Notes: generated from the sequence alone by a model not told the origin. A stretch of DNA of 64,000 bases from Limnephilus marmoratus (GCA_917880885.1 OU862907.1:70923072-70987071); one strand, 5' to 3'. Positions 10,928 to 23,400 are shown, counted from the stretch's first letter. A program made the numbers and translations.

Positions 10928-11635
10928 TATGACATATTTCTGCAATCTCACTTCTAACTACAGACTAGATAAACTATTATAACAATTTATGGCTAACAGA
11001 TTGAATCCACCGGTTCATCGATAACTAATACAAAAAAATATGGGTAAATATGCAATTAATCCACCTCACGGATAATACGGAACGTTCGTGTTGTTGAAGT
11101 TTGATGCACGGATAATACGGAATGTTCCTTTTTTAAACGACTTCAATAAGAAGGAGGTTCTCAATTCGACTGTATTTTTTATTATTGTTTTTTATGTTTG
11201 TTACCTCAAAACTTTTGACTGGGTGAACCGATATTAATGATTCTTTTTTTATTTGAAAGCTGGTGCTTCCCGTGCGGTCCCATTTTAATTTGGTCCAGTT
11301 CCGACAATGGCATCCATGAGAAAACCATATGTCTTAAATTTGCATTAAGTATGTGCGCGACAAATGGACGAATAACTCAATATCACGCTTACCGATTTCA
11401 ATGATTCTTTTTTCATTGGAAAGGATGTACTTTAAGGATAATTTGACGAGAGTTTGGTTAGGTTCTGATTATCGGATCTATGACAAATTAACGAAACTCG
11501 GCCTAATCTCTTAATTTGACCCTAACGTCGTTATGGTCAAATTATGTCTGTCTCATATGAGCAGCACGTTTAGTAGGTTTACCCATATTCAGACAAATTA
11601 GTTAGTGTACTTCAGATTCATTAAAAACCAATTAA
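10928..11635. other. intergenic; segment shared with right edge
   Basis: No gene. 11035-11145 (CGGATAATACGGAACGTTCG and a second TAATACGGAA copy) is repeated at 63905-63990 upstream of the right gene. The remainder (11140-11600) looks like old dispersed repeat. Confidence 0.45.
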
Positions 11636-12012
11636 TAAATAAAAATTTTAACAAAACAAAAAAACGACTTAAAAAAATGCACTAAAAAGTAAAAAAATTA
11701 TTTATTATTCTTCTACAACTTCATAATTAACTTACTTTTTCTAATCATCAATATGTAGGTACGATTGTTATTTTTGGAGTCGGAGTCAGCAAGTCGCTTG
11801 TGCGACACAAGCACATCTCACCTATAACTATGTATGTAGTTACAAACCTACCTTGACTGACACCGACTCCAAAAGTAACAATCGTACCTACATATTGATG
11901 ATTAGAAAAAGTAAGTTGATTATGAAGTTGTAGAAGAATACGAAATTATTTTTTTACTTTTTAGTGCATTTTTTTAAGTCGTTTTTTTGTTTTGTTAAAA
12001 TTTTTATTTTTA
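11636..12012. repeat. foldback / long palindrome
   Basis: Arms of about 160 bp: AACAAAACAAAAAAACGACT on the left (11653 onward) has its reverse complement near 11975-12000, and TAGGTACGATTGTTA at 11756 pairs with TAACAATCGTACCTA near 11876. The centre is about 60 bp. No coding sequence. Confidence 0.8.
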
Positions 12013-12473
12013 ACTGATAGACAATAAAATATGACATTTGTCGGAAGTACTAATCTTATAAAATAAATTCTCTAAAATAAACTCGCATTTCAACGCTGGC
12101 TTTTGTATGTTATCTTTACTTTAAAAAACAGCCTACGTTTTTGAATGGTTTGTTTGGCTACGCAGGGTTTGTCTAGCGGGTTTGTGTAATTATTTTAATA
12201 CATTTCTTTCCATGTTCTACTGTTATAAATACAGGTACAAACTTGTCAATGATGCATTCACTTTGTTTTACGCAAAAATATTTTTCAATGATTGGCAGCA
12301 TTAATTAAATGTTAAAACAAAAACGATGAATAAACATGGTGTTACCGCGCGAGTGAATTAATTTTAACAAAATTAAAATGTTAAATGCTTTTCTTTTGCA
12401 TGTTTTTTGGTCTCTCCCGACATAAATACTCACTTTTCGTAATAATAAAGCTAAATATAACTGTTTGGATAAA

Positions 12474-13197
12474 AAGTTGGTAAATGTCGGTTCGGACTGG
12501 CCACGCTTATTACGAAAAAATTTTAGAAAAAAACTTTAGATTCGCCTTAATTACTATAAAAGGAAACTTTTTGGCTTTGGGGCGGCGGAAAATAATGCAT
12601 TTTAATTTTCAATTGCCTAAAACCAAAATTCACTTCGCGAACCGACACAGCGAACATCCGCGGCCGTACCTGTCACTGTTATGTTGGTATCCATGATAAA
12701 TTAACAAGAGCTAATACGACTGTAGCCGACTTCTTGGGATAAGGCGCGTAATTATGAAATTTGTCTAGCGGGCTTGTTTGTGTAACATGGTTTGTGATAC
12801 AAAAGAATGTGCCCCTTTATAACGCCTACTTGCATCAAGGCAAGAAAAACATCCCAGTTTTCAAGTGGTTTAGCGGCTACGCTAGGTTTGTGTAACATGG
12901 TTTGTGATTCGCGGTATTTCATGTAGGTATCCCACGAAGTCGGCTACAGTCGTATTAGCTCTTGTTAATTTATCAAGGATACCAACATAACAGTGACAGG
13001 TACGGCCGCGGATTTTCGCTGTGTCGGTTCGCGAAGTGAATTTTGGTTTTATGCAATTGAAAATTAAAATGCATTCTTTTCCGCCGCCCCAAAGCCAAAA
13101 AGTTTCCTTTTATAGTAATTAAGGAGAATCTAAAATTTTTTCCAAAAAATTATTCGTAATAAGCCTGGCCAGTCCGAACCGATAATTACCAAAAAGT
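12474..13197. mobile_element. foldback element A with about 265-bp arms
   Basis: The left arm starts GTCGGTTCGGACTGG (12486) and the right arm ends CCAGTCCGAACCGAT (13169-13183). Inner ends are GACTGTAGCCGACTTC and GAAGTCGGCTACAGTC. About 190 bp of centre contains two GTGTAACATGGTTTGTGA motifs. A 70-codon open frame in the left arm is a by-product. It shares the central motifs with the foldback at 18951-19488 but has different arms. Confidence 0.8.
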
Positions 13198-13979
13198 TTT
13201 CCGTATTAACGAGTAAGCGGTTTAATGCATAAATAATAAAATATGTACCAATGAACGTAATGCTGCATTAAAATGTATAGGACCATATTATATACATAGG
13301 CCACTTGAGATTAACAATGTTTATTGTTTATTAGACACAGTTTGCAAGCAGAGGACAGAGGTGAAGCCTTGGGAGAACACATAAAGGTTATTTAAAAACA
13401 AACTACAACCAACCTTACGTATACAACCAAAAAATTGATCGGTATAAGAAACAAAAAGCAGACTAAAATTTCAGTCAAATGTCAGTTTTGATCGTTAACC
13501 ATAGATAAAGGAATTTATAGAGAAAAAATAAATCGTTCTAATATGGTTAGGTACCTAAAAATCGAATCTGGGTAGGTACCTACTTCCCACGATCGAATTC
13601 CATTATCAATATCCTGGGGACACAATATTATACTATCGCCTCTCATTTATTCTTTCTATTTGCAGACAAATTTTGTTTAAACCATCTTTTATACTAGGAT
13701 AGATTACCAGCATGATCGATATTGGAATATTCACTAATCTGTTTGAAAGATGTACATTGAATTTTGTTCAGTATTGTTGCAATAATAATAAGAGCGTTAC
13801 CCCCGGAAAGATGATTTTGTAGAATTTTATATCTATTGGGATATACAGAATTACAGATTTTCTGGCGTCATCGAATAAAAGAAACAAAGTACATAATTTT
13901 ATCGGCCAAACGCCAAACCCTGTTACGAAATTTCAAAAAACCCTGAAATAATATTCTATCCCCCTCCAGGATGCAAAAA
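13198..13979. other. intergenic, no feature recognised
   Basis: AT-rich sequence between the foldback element and a Helitron; no open frame or repeat identified. Confidence 0.4.
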
Positions 13980-14310
13980 TCTCTACATATTATAAATTAA
14001 AGTCCTCCACCGCGCCTGTCTGCCTGTCTGTTCACGATAAACTCGAAAAACTACTGAACGGATTTTCATGCGGTTTTCACCAATAGATAGAATGATTCAC
14101 GAAGAAGGTTTACGTAGGTATATAATTTGTCAAGATTATGTGTAAATTGGTTGAAATATATAATATATAAAAGAGAATGTCTGTATGTGGTGGACGAGTG
14201 GGCTGGCAAAGCGGGCCGTGTGGATTTGATTTGTATGCAAAGGAAGGTCCCTGTCGTGTGATTTTTAAAATTCTTTGTAAAGCCCGGGCATCGCCGGGGA
14301 CTTCAGCTAG
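13980..14310 (+). mobile_element. short non-autonomous Helitron
   Basis: The 5' end is A|TCTCTACATATTATAAATTA; the 3' end is a GCCCGGGCATCGCCGGGG hairpin followed by ACTTCAGCTAG|T. This is the Helitron layout: TC start, subterminal hairpin, CTAG end. Two minus-strand relatives with the same 5' end type occur at 40273-39742 and 61555-61051. Confidence 0.75.
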
Positions 14311-14455
14311 TATTCAATAATTTGGTCTGATGGAATTATGACGAATTTTTCTGTATTGATTACATCGAGCGACTTTACAAGCTACTAGCCGGCTTATTAA
14401 CTATCTACTATTGAACCCGCTCGGTGTAATCATATTACTAGCTAAGGGAGCGTTC

Positions 14456-17025
14456 AAGTATTACGTAACGCAATTTTTGAAGATTTTTGACCCCCCCTCC
14501 CCCCATGTAACGCGCCGTAACGTTTTCCTTTTCAACCCCCCCCCCCCTAAGCGTTACGTAACACCCAAGTAACAATTTTTACCCGAAAGTCACAATTCAG
14601 TTGCGCAACGTACTGAAATGTCGCTTAAATACCCTTTTTCTTGATTTTATCTCGTATGCGGTAATAAATAAAACAAGAGATTTCTAACTCGCGATACATT
14701 ATATATATATTTTTTTTTATTTTTTATTTTATTTTATTTTTTTATTTTTATTTATTTATTTTAGCATATAAAATATAATATACATTTAGATAATGTAGTA
14801 ATTTGCGCACATGTTCATTTTAAAATACGTTAATACCACTCTTCCATGGAAGCATTAGCTTGTGTCTGGAAGAGTAGTGTACATTTTTAATGCTATATTT
14901 AAGTTCTTAAATTATATATTCATATTGTCATTTTGAAAAAAATTGAGAATATTATTATTTTTATCGGCCTTGTATTCCTTCCAGATCTCCACAATTTAAC
15001 ACTGTCTGACCTAGAATAAACCTACATGGTTTTGCAACACATACTTTATTTTACATTAGCTTTAGTGAGGAGGCCCTGAGAAAAGTAATTTCCCTAAGTT
15101 TTCCCTGTGGAGCAACACTTTACTCCACTATGATTCACAAGCTGACTCATAGTGGAGTTAAACCTTTTCCACGTCCCGAATGCAGTTATGCAAGTTCTCA
15201 AAGGGAAGATTTAAAAATCAACAGTATGATTCACAGAAGAAAAAAACCATTTTCATGTCCTGACTGCAACTATTCGTGTCCTCTAAAGAGATATCCAAGA
15301 AGTCACTTGCTGACTCACGGTGTAGAAAAACCGTTTTCATGTTCCGACTGCAACTATTCATGTACTACGAAGAGAAATCTAAAATTTACCCATGTTTACC
15401 CACAGTGGAGAAAAATCCATTTCGTGTCCTGACTGCAACTATTCTACTACTCCAAAAAAAATAACGAAAACGGCACTTGCTAACTCACAGTGACGAAAAA
15501 CCTTTTTCTTGTCCCGATTGCGAATATTAATGCGCTACACAACGGTATCCAAAAGTTCACGTGTTGAACCACACTGGACGAAAACCTTTTTGATGTCCCT
15601 ACTGCAATTAATCATGTAGTGCAAAGGAACTTCTTAGAAATCATTTGCTAACTCAAAGTGATACAAAACCTTTTACATGTTTCTACTGCACTATTCATGT
15701 TTTACAAAGAGTCACCAAAAATCGCATGTTAACGCACAGTGGACAAAAACCATTTTCCTGTCCAGAATGCAGTTATACAAGTTCTCAAAAGGACAATTTA
15801 TAAATCCACCGTGCGATTTACAGAAGAAAAAACCTTTTATATGTCCTTACTGCAACTATTTGTGTTCTTAAAAGGGATATCCAAGAATTCTTTTGATGAC
15901 TACTCATTGTGGAGAAAAGCATTTTTCATGTTCCGACTGTAACTATTCAGAGAAATAAAAAAATCACATGTTTACTCACAGTGGTGAAAAATCCATTTCA
16001 TGCCCTGACTGCAACTATTCTTCTTCTCAAAAAAAAAACTAAAACGGCACTTGCTAATTCACAGTGATGAAAAACCTTTTACTTGTCCCGAGTGCGACTA
16101 TTCAGGCGCTACAAAACGGTATCTAAAAATTCACATGTTTACCCACACTGGACCAAAACCTTTTTCGTGTCCCGACTGCAATTATTCATGTTGTACAAAG
16201 GAACTTCTTAGAAATCATTTGCTGTTTCACAGTGCTACAAAACCACTTACATGTTTCTACTGCAAGTATTCGTGTTCTACAAAGAGACATGAAAAATCAC
16301 ATGTTTACCTTCAGCAGACAAAACTATTTTTTTGTCCCAGCGTGGTTTTTCAAGTTCTCGAAAGGGAGATTAAAAAATCCACAGAACGATTCAAAGTGAA
16401 GAAAACCTTTTGCATGTTCTGAGTGTAACTATGCATTTACTACGAAACCTAGCTTTAGGTAATATTATTAAATTTTAGCAGTAAACTAACCTGTGCGTAA
16501 TAACTAAAAAGCGTTGTTCTTACTAAAAACTCTCGTATAACATCATTCATATGTTGCATAATTTTTAATTTTTTTTTTAAATTTTTCTTTTGCTGTCTTT
16601 CAAATTTGGTTGGCATTTTTTGGTTGCGCTGCGCTGGCAAGTCAGTATGAGAGCCTTTATATGCCAATAACAGCTGATGATGTAAATCTCCCGCTTTGGA
16701 GGACATCATAATTCCTAAACACTCACATTAACAACACTGACAAATAGTGTTTATGCGTATTTCGTGTTTAAAACACTACCGAATACTGACAACGAAAATA
16801 AAATAAAAATGACGAACAATACAGTCGAGGAATTCCCCGTATAACATAAACTAAAAGGCTTGCCAACTTGGAAGATTTCAATTCCTTAGTTTTTTTATTT
16901 AAGTAAAGAAAAACATGTTACGTAACGCGTCCTTCGAACCCCCCCCCCACCCGTAACGCGCTGTAACGTCTCACCAGACCCCCCCTCCCCCCCCCAAGTG
17001 CGTTACGTAATACTTGAACGGCCCC
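14456..17025. mobile_element. TIR element carrying a zinc-finger array (PIF/Harbinger-like)
   Basis: The ends read GGGAGCGTTCAAGTATTACG and, as reverse complement, GGGGCCGTTCAAGTATTACG. The two terminal regions of about 110 bp are inverted and both contain C-rich runs and GTAACGCG motifs. A 3-bp TAA flanks both sides (14453-14455 and 17026-17028), which fits PIF/Harbinger, though that assignment is inference. No complete transposase is visible. A short minus-strand open frame (16709-16455, rich in K and Q) may be a remnant. The centre holds a decayed C2H2 array and LINE 3'-UTR debris (14700-15100). Confidence 0.6.
15119..16435 (+). pseudogene. decayed C2H2 zinc-finger array
   Basis: About 15 finger units are readable across three frames with repeated KPFSCPDCNYSC and HMFTHTGPKPF type linkers. 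The best runs are at 15130-15432 and 16051-16422. Frame changes and stops interrupt it many times, so it cannot encode one protein. The unit consensus (C-x-D-C-N-Y-S-C) differs from the C-N-S-S-F fingers of the middle and right genes. The sequence lies wholly inside the TIR element. Confidence 0.8.
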
Positions 17026-17346
17026 TAAACAAGCAAATTTTACACTGAAGGAGTTTACTAGCAGATGGTGAATTCGCCGACCAGTAGCTTGTAACTCGCT
17101 CAATGTAATCGAGGCTTTAGCGGAAAATATATTCCGAGGTGGCAACACAGAACATAACCTCTTTCTGTCATTCATAAATGACTGTCAACCCACAAAATCT
17201 AATAAATAGTTTTGTAAAAGTGTAGGCGGTTCTCAATTGTATTACACAATACACAGAAGACAGAACGTAGCTTGTTTAGTATTGCATTCCAGGTCTAATT
17301 AAATAGTTATTTGAGAACAATATCCAGCGTTTCTTGAAGAAGTATC

Positions 17347-17491
17347 ATGGATTTTCATACTCCTGATAGTATCTCTGTCAAGATGGAGATAGGAACTGGC
17401 GGTGATATGGCATACAAGGAGATATACCCTGACCTGCCGACTGTTAAGATAGAATATTTGGAACATACCGAGAAGACCGGTCATACAGCTG
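17347..17491 (+). CDS. first coding exon of middle zinc-finger gene
   Basis: ATG at 17347 (MDFHTPDSISVKMEIG), 48 codons plus one base, ending CTG|GTAAGCGCAAC with a phase-1 intron. It contains the module (MAYKEIYPDLPTVKIEYLEH, TEKTGHTAG). The start context AGTATCATGGAT matches the left gene. The 5' UTR probably begins in the 17230-17346 stretch. It splices across a 17-kb transposon-filled intron to exons at 34582, 34783 and 40687, then the finger exon at 42600. The predicted protein has about 455 residues. The nuclear DNA-binding role is inferred from the fingers; the module's function is unknown. Confidence 0.8.
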
Positions 17492-18030
17492 GTAAGCGCA
17501 ACATTTATAGCAATTGTAGAAGTGTTTGGAATGTTACATCTTTTCATTTTTGAACAAGTTCTGTAAATATGGCTCACAGTGTGCGCCAAACATAAATGCC
17601 GACATGAACTTGATTCGATCTATTGGGCGCTCTGATTATTACCGTGATGATCCACGTTTTCGGTACCGACAAAAAAGTAATAAACATGTGTTCCTTATTG
17701 CTATAGTGCTTCTTACACATTAAATAATAATGGTGAGACAAAAGATGGACGCCCAAAAACGTGTGACCGTTTCCTCGAAAGTACTTCTTTTTCCTCTTAA
17801 TACAGCTCAGCCACGGCGACGGGAATTGAGTTTAATTTTATTTAAGTATACGTTTGAGAGAGATGTATTATAATGATTGTATGTTTCATTTGGAGGGGTG
17901 CAGACACGTTCACCGTTTGTCTCATTTTGACTGTTGTTATTTAGTGTGTCAAAAAGAGCTGCAGCATTTTTTTTATTTTTTTTTATTGTAATCTTTATTT
18001 TTTTTTATGTTACATAAGTGATTGTACTGT
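17492..18030. other. start of intron 1, middle gene
   Basis: No coding sequence supported; T-rich run near 17970-18010. Intronic. Confidence 0.5.
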
Positions 18031-18650
18031 GCCTGTCTCACTAGGAGTTCCTGTGTTGAGAGCAGGCGCATTTTAACATAAATAGTTTAAAAATAGTGTA
18101 TATAAAGGATAACAACAACAATGTTATTTACATTTAAAGTAAAAGTACAGGGACAATCAGCATCGTATCAATGGGTTAGTATGTATTAGGAGGTTCTAAA
18201 AATATTGTTGATATACGATCTGTCTTTGGTATTGATCCAAAACTTGTTATCAGTTTTGTATTTTACGTGATTAGTGTGCTGTCTAATGGTCAGTGGAAGT
18301 GTATTATAAAGTTTTGTTGCAAAGAAAGTACCTGAAGTTTCTTTGACCAAACGTTGTTTTGGCGAAAGGGATAAGTAATAGATTTTGCCCTTTGGTTCTC
18401 GTATCACGAACAGTTTGGATATTGTCAAAAACAGTTCTATGTTTGAATAGATAAATTAGTATATTTTTGGCATAAAGTTGCCTAATGTCCAAAACACCGA
18501 TACTCCTAAAGATTTCATCCGAACTGCTTGTGATCGGTAGTTTTAGAATAATCTTTATAATTAGTTTCTGGGCTTTAGAGATCGGATCAATGGCGGCAGC
18601 GTTTGCTCCTCCCCAGGCTATGATACCATACTCGATTAGAGATTGACATA
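18031..18650 (-). pseudogene. CR1-like LINE 3' fragment
   Basis: On the minus strand, pieces in two frames read EYGIIAWGGANAAAI, then LDIRQLYAKNILIYLF (near 18490) and FFATKLYNTLPLTI (near 18330), the C-terminal region of CR1-like ORF2. A frameshift separates them. The 3' UTR contains a hairpin at 18031-18067 (GCCTGTCTCACTAGG / CCTGTGTTGAGAGCAGGC). Confidence 0.7.
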
Positions 18651-18950
18651 CCTAGTGCATAGTAAATTGTTTTGAGTTGGTTCAATTTAAGAAAGTTGCA
18701 TTATATGTCTAAGAACAATAGAAAAACCATCAGCGCATTGACATTCGACTTTTTTCACTCACACTTCAATATTATTCTTGTAAAACTATTTTCCATACTT
18801 TCTCAACATTATCGTCACGGCTAGTAGTATTGTAGGGGTCTACGGAGACGTCACGTTGCGGTGTATGAGAGAGATGCAAGAAAATGATTACTTTTTTCCT
18901 TTGGAGGAAACAGACGTACGTACATTGTATTTTTTATTTATTTATTTCTA

Positions 18951-19488
18951 TTCGCGGGTGAAATGCAGATCCCGCCAATGTGGGGGATTTTAATAAAAAT
19001 GCACTTTCTAGCTGAGAAAAGTGTGTAAAATTGGAATAAAAAAGAAATTAAGGTGCGTTTGGCAATATTGAGGGAGATACAGCCGTTTAGAGAATGAATA
19101 AAATGACAACTTGTGAACTTATACTACGCCATTTTGTTACTATTAAGCTATTTAGCTATTATATTTAAGCTATTGGCTACGCCAGGTTTGTGTAACATGG
19201 TTTGTGACCATTATTAATTCTGTTTTTCATAATTACGCGCCTTATTATATATCACACGAAGTTGGCTACAATCGTATCAACCTTCGTTTATAGCAAGTCT
19301 GAGATACCAACATAATAGTTCACGAAGTGTCATTTTATTCATTCTTTAAACGGCTGTATCTCCCTCAATTTTGCCAAGCGCACCTCAATTTCATTTTTAT
19401 TCAACTTTTCCACACTTTTCTCATCTAGAAAGTGCATTTTTATTAAAATCCCCCACATTGGCGGGATCTGCATTCCTCCCCTATTCGC
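18951..19488. mobile_element. foldback element B sharing its core with element A
   Basis: Left arm (from 18964: TGCAGATCCCGCCAATGTGG) and right arm (ending near 19473) are inverted over about 150 bp. The centre contains GGCTACGCCAGGTTTGTGT and GTAACATGGTTTGTGA and GAAGTTGGCTACAATCGTA, which are also in foldback element A (12474-13197) although the arms are unrelated. No coding capacity. Confidence 0.75.
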
Positions 19489-19559
19489 AAACATACATTT
19501 AACAGATTATTACATTGGTTTAAGTACATACATAATAAGTTTCAGTACCTATATAAAAA

Positions 19560-19789
19560 ATAAGAAAAATGTGTTTGATCCGTAACTGTACGTAAATTGG
19601 TTAAAAGTAGTGTTTTGTGAACACCTCACTAGGCGAACCTGTGCTGAGGTGTTCCCATTTTTAGGATAAGTGCTCTTCTGTCGGCAAGAGTCGAAGCACA
19701 GTATCCTCCTTGATTTTTTCAAGAAGGGCACCGTGGGTCGATCCATGACGGCAGTATCCTATACATAAATTAATTATTAGAAAGGATCT
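19560..19789 (-). pseudogene. LINE 3' UTR, left of gypsy insertion
   Basis: Contains a LINE hairpin at 19620-19653 (AACACCTCACTAGGC / GTGCTGAGGTGTT). With the C-terminal LINE fragment at 25125-24742 it may form one minus-strand LINE split by the gypsy element; the 5-bp duplication GATCT at both junctions supports this. Confidence 0.5.
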
Positions 19790-19955
19790 TGTGACGTATG
19801 TGTATGAGGGTGACGGCATGAGTGCGAGACAGCGAGAATGGTATGTATAAAAGGGATGTACCCGCTGTTGAGCGCTCTCTCCATATTAATCTGGCAACCA
19901 ATAAACATTGTAACATTAACAGATGTTATTACTATCCCGATCGCAAGACACCACA
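19790..19955 (+). repeat. 5' LTR of gypsy element 1
   Basis: 166 bp; contains a TATA-like GTATAAAAG and AATAAA (in CCAATAAACATTG), consistent with promoter and polyadenylation signals. Confidence 0.95.
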
Positions 19956-20447
19956 GTTGGCGCAGCTCGGTAGTTCGTAAATTTTTTACGTAAATTGGAA
20001 GAATCTACGCGGTAGATTTCGGGATCTGACGGATTGTTGTCAGGATTGCAGGAAGCGATCGCAGGAAGCGATCGCATTAAGAAGAAATTGGAGCAGCCAC
20101 ACGCAAGTATTCGCGTGTGTGGGACCGACAAATTACAAAATTATTGTCGTTCGGGTACACCGTGTAACGGGGTACAAAAGGACCGGATCAAGGATCGGGT
20201 CAAGGACTGGATCATCGTGTGGATTAGCCGGGAACCAGGACTTGGTTTCCGTCGCTGCAGTCTGGGAAGGAAGACCTCGGAGTAGGGATTGGATCCGCAG
20301 CTGTCGGGAGACGGAGCCAGACGGGGACGGTGATCTACAGCTCTGGGTGGCGTGCACGTGGAACGTGGAACGTGGACCTCGGAGAGTAGCCTTCTTGGAA
20401 GTGCTGAGATAAGTAGTCTTGATTATTTTGTTTCAGCTCTTCCCCCA

Positions 20448-23400
20448 ATGGAGGGTGTTTGTAAAAATTTGGGGACGTTCTGTTACAGAACGGGAAACTG
20501 GTCATTGTTCAAGGAACGACTGGATCAGGCCCTCATTTTACATGATGACAAAGTGTTATCACAAGAACGCAAAAGAGCATTTTTGCTGAGTTGCCTCACC
20601 GAAGAAACTTTCTCTTTATTATGTGATCTATGTTTCCCTAAAAAGGTTTCTGTTTGTTCTTTTGATGATTTATGTAAATTATTTGATTCACATTGCAAAC
20701 CTATTCAAAATATTTTCGAGTCGCGTGAGTTATTTTATAAGTGTAAACAGCTAGCTAACGAATCTATTAAAGATTACGCTGCTAGGTTGAGAGGACTGAG
20801 TTTGACGTGCAATTTTGAATTGAGGCTGGAATCTTGTTTAAAAGACATATTCATTATTGGAATTTTCAATGAAAAATTGAAACATAAGTTGTTCGTTGAG
20901 GGGGTAAATACTTCTTTTTCGGAATGCGTTCAGTTAGCAGCTTCATGGGAACATGTTGTTAATTTTAAGAAAGTTGATACGAATTTAAATGTTGTGCATA
21001 AGGATAGTAATGTTGTCCGTAAATCCAGGTCGGATAGTCCGATCAGATTTAAAAGTGCAGTGCGTAGTAAGACGCCAGTAAATATTGCATTAAAAAAATG
21101 TTTTTTGTGCGGAAAAACGAATCATTTGCAGAAAGATTGTTGGAAGAATATTTTTTGTAATCGGTGCAATAAATCGGGTCATCCTAGTAATGTGTGTAAA
21201 AACAGTAAAATTAATGTAGGTAATAAGAATAAACGATTAAATTCGGTTTTTATGTTGCATGACGGCACGGGGCCGGAACCGATATTCGTAGATCTCATTA
21301 TTGGTAACACTGTTCTGCGAGCGATTGTTGACACCGGCGCTGAGATTAATGCAATTCCATATGAAGTGTATTTAAAAGATTTTGTTTCTTGTAAATTGGA
21401 AAGATGCGATATTCAATTGTCAGGATATGACGGGAAACGGTTAAATATTGTAGGTAAAGTTAATTTAAGTGTGTTATTTTTAAATAAAAGTGTAGATACG
21501 CAGTTTATAATAATTAAAAACGGTAATTCTACGATTGTTGGTAGAAATTTTTTACAAGTTTTCGGTATCGGATTAAGTGGAATAAATGCGGTAAATACCA
21601 GTGAGACTAGTTGTGATAATCAATTAAATTTTCGTGATAGTTTAAAGAAAAAATATGCTCATGTGTTTTCAGAAAAATCGGGTAGGCTTATAGGTTATGA
21701 AGCTAACATCGAAGTTATTTCGGAGTTCAGGCCAAAGTTTGTGAATCCAAGATCGTTACCTTTTAGTTTACGTGGAAAGGTAGAGGAGGAATTAAATAAG
21801 ATGTTACGTGAAGATATAATTGAAAACGTAGAAATAAGTGATATGGCTAGTCCGATTGTTGTTGTAAAAAAGAAAGACGGTTCAATTAGAATTTGTACTG
21901 ATTTTAAAACCACATTAAACCCTATGTTAGCGAAGTTGAAATATCCATTGCCTCGTATAGAAGATTTAATTTCATCTTTAAATGGTGCGAAATTTTTTGC
22001 GAAAATAGATTTGCGTAATGCTTTTGGTCAGATTTCGTTGAACGAGAAGTCGAGAAAATTATGTGTGATAAGTACGCATGTGGGTTTATTCAGGTATAAA
22101 GTGTTGCCTTTCGGTTTGACCACAAGCCCGGCTATATTTATGCAAGTTATTCAGGCGGTAGTAGGTAGACTTCGTAACGTTCGTATATTTCTAGATGATA
22201 TTTTGTTGTTTGGAAATTCTGAAGAGGAATTATTCTCTATTTGTGAATCTGTACTTAGCAAGTTAAGTGATTGTGGATTAACTATTAATGAAAATAAGTG
22301 TTCTTTTCTAGAAACTGAGATAGAATATTTAGGTTTTAAAATTTCGCGGAAAGGAGTTATGCCTTTAGAAAATAAAATCTGTGCGATTACTCAAATAGCA
22401 GTACCGAAAAATGTTTCAGAACTTAGGAGTTTACTTGGGGTTATTTCATATTATAGAGCTTTTGTTCATAATATTTCAGGTATTTTGTCTCCATTGTATA
22501 ACTTGTTAAAAAGGGGAGTAAAATATGTGTGGTCTGAGGAATGTAATATTGCGTTTGAGCGAGTTAAGAAACTGCTGACGTCAGATAATATTTTAGTGCA
22601 TTTTGATCCTAATTTACCAATTAAACTTATTTCAGACGCATCTGAAAAAGCGTTATCAGCGGTGATTTGCCATGTATATGATAATGGTTTAGAGAGACCT
22701 ATCGCATTTGCTAGCCGATTATTGTCAGAAACAGAATTAAAGTACTCTATTTTAGATAAGGAAGCGTGTGCTATAATTTTTGGGTTGAAGAAATTCTTTC
22801 AGTATTTATACGGCAATAAATTTGTTTTGGCTTGCGACAATAAATCGTTAGTACACATTTTGAACACGGATAAGCAAGTACCTGTTTTGGCCGCTAACCG
22901 TCTGCAGAGGTACGCCCTAATACTCCAGACTTTTGACTATAGTATAGAGCATATTAAGTCAGGTGATAACAAAGCGGATTTCTTATCACGAATGCCGATT
23001 AATAATAAGGATAATTTAGATGTGTGTAGCGACGATATTGATGCTAGCGATTATTTTTTAAATTATATTGATTCTTTAAACGTGAATACGGTTGAGTCAG
23101 AGTTTGTGAACATAATCGAGTCAGAAACAACATTAAATGCGGAAACGATGAAACAGTTTTCGATTAATGATGTAAATATAGCGAGCATTATCGAGTTCAC
23201 AGCAAATGGTTGGCCGGATAAAAAGTTCTTAAAGGATGATTTATTGAAATTCTGGTATTTTAGGGTAAAATTATCGACTTATAATTCATGTTTATTTTAT
23301 AATAATAAATTTGTAGTTCCAAGGGAATTAAGGGAAATTATATTGAATTTTTTACATCAATCACATTTAGGCATTGTAAAATCGAAAAGTCTTGCTCGAA

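Larger units (their letters stand above)
14345..17131. mobile_element. MITE copy split by an inserted TIR element
   Basis: Outer ends are ATTACATCGAGCGACTTTAC (14361 onward) and TAGCTTGTAACTCGCTCAATG (17085 onward), inverted relative to each other. These are the same ends as the two MITE copies at 43723-49491 and 49492-49895. The element at 14456-17025 is inserted inside. Confidence 0.6.

Noticed and set aside
12484..12696. 70-codon frame starting MSVRTGHAYYEK
   Set aside because: Lies in one arm of foldback element A with no recognisable domain; chance frame.
15130..16422. Functional zinc-finger gene
   Set aside because: Many frameshifts and stops between finger units; no splice signals that would repair the frame.
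16918..17175. 85-codon minus-strand frame with glycine-rich stretch
   Set aside because: Crosses the C-rich TIR of the 14456-17025 element and MITE sequence; composition explains it.
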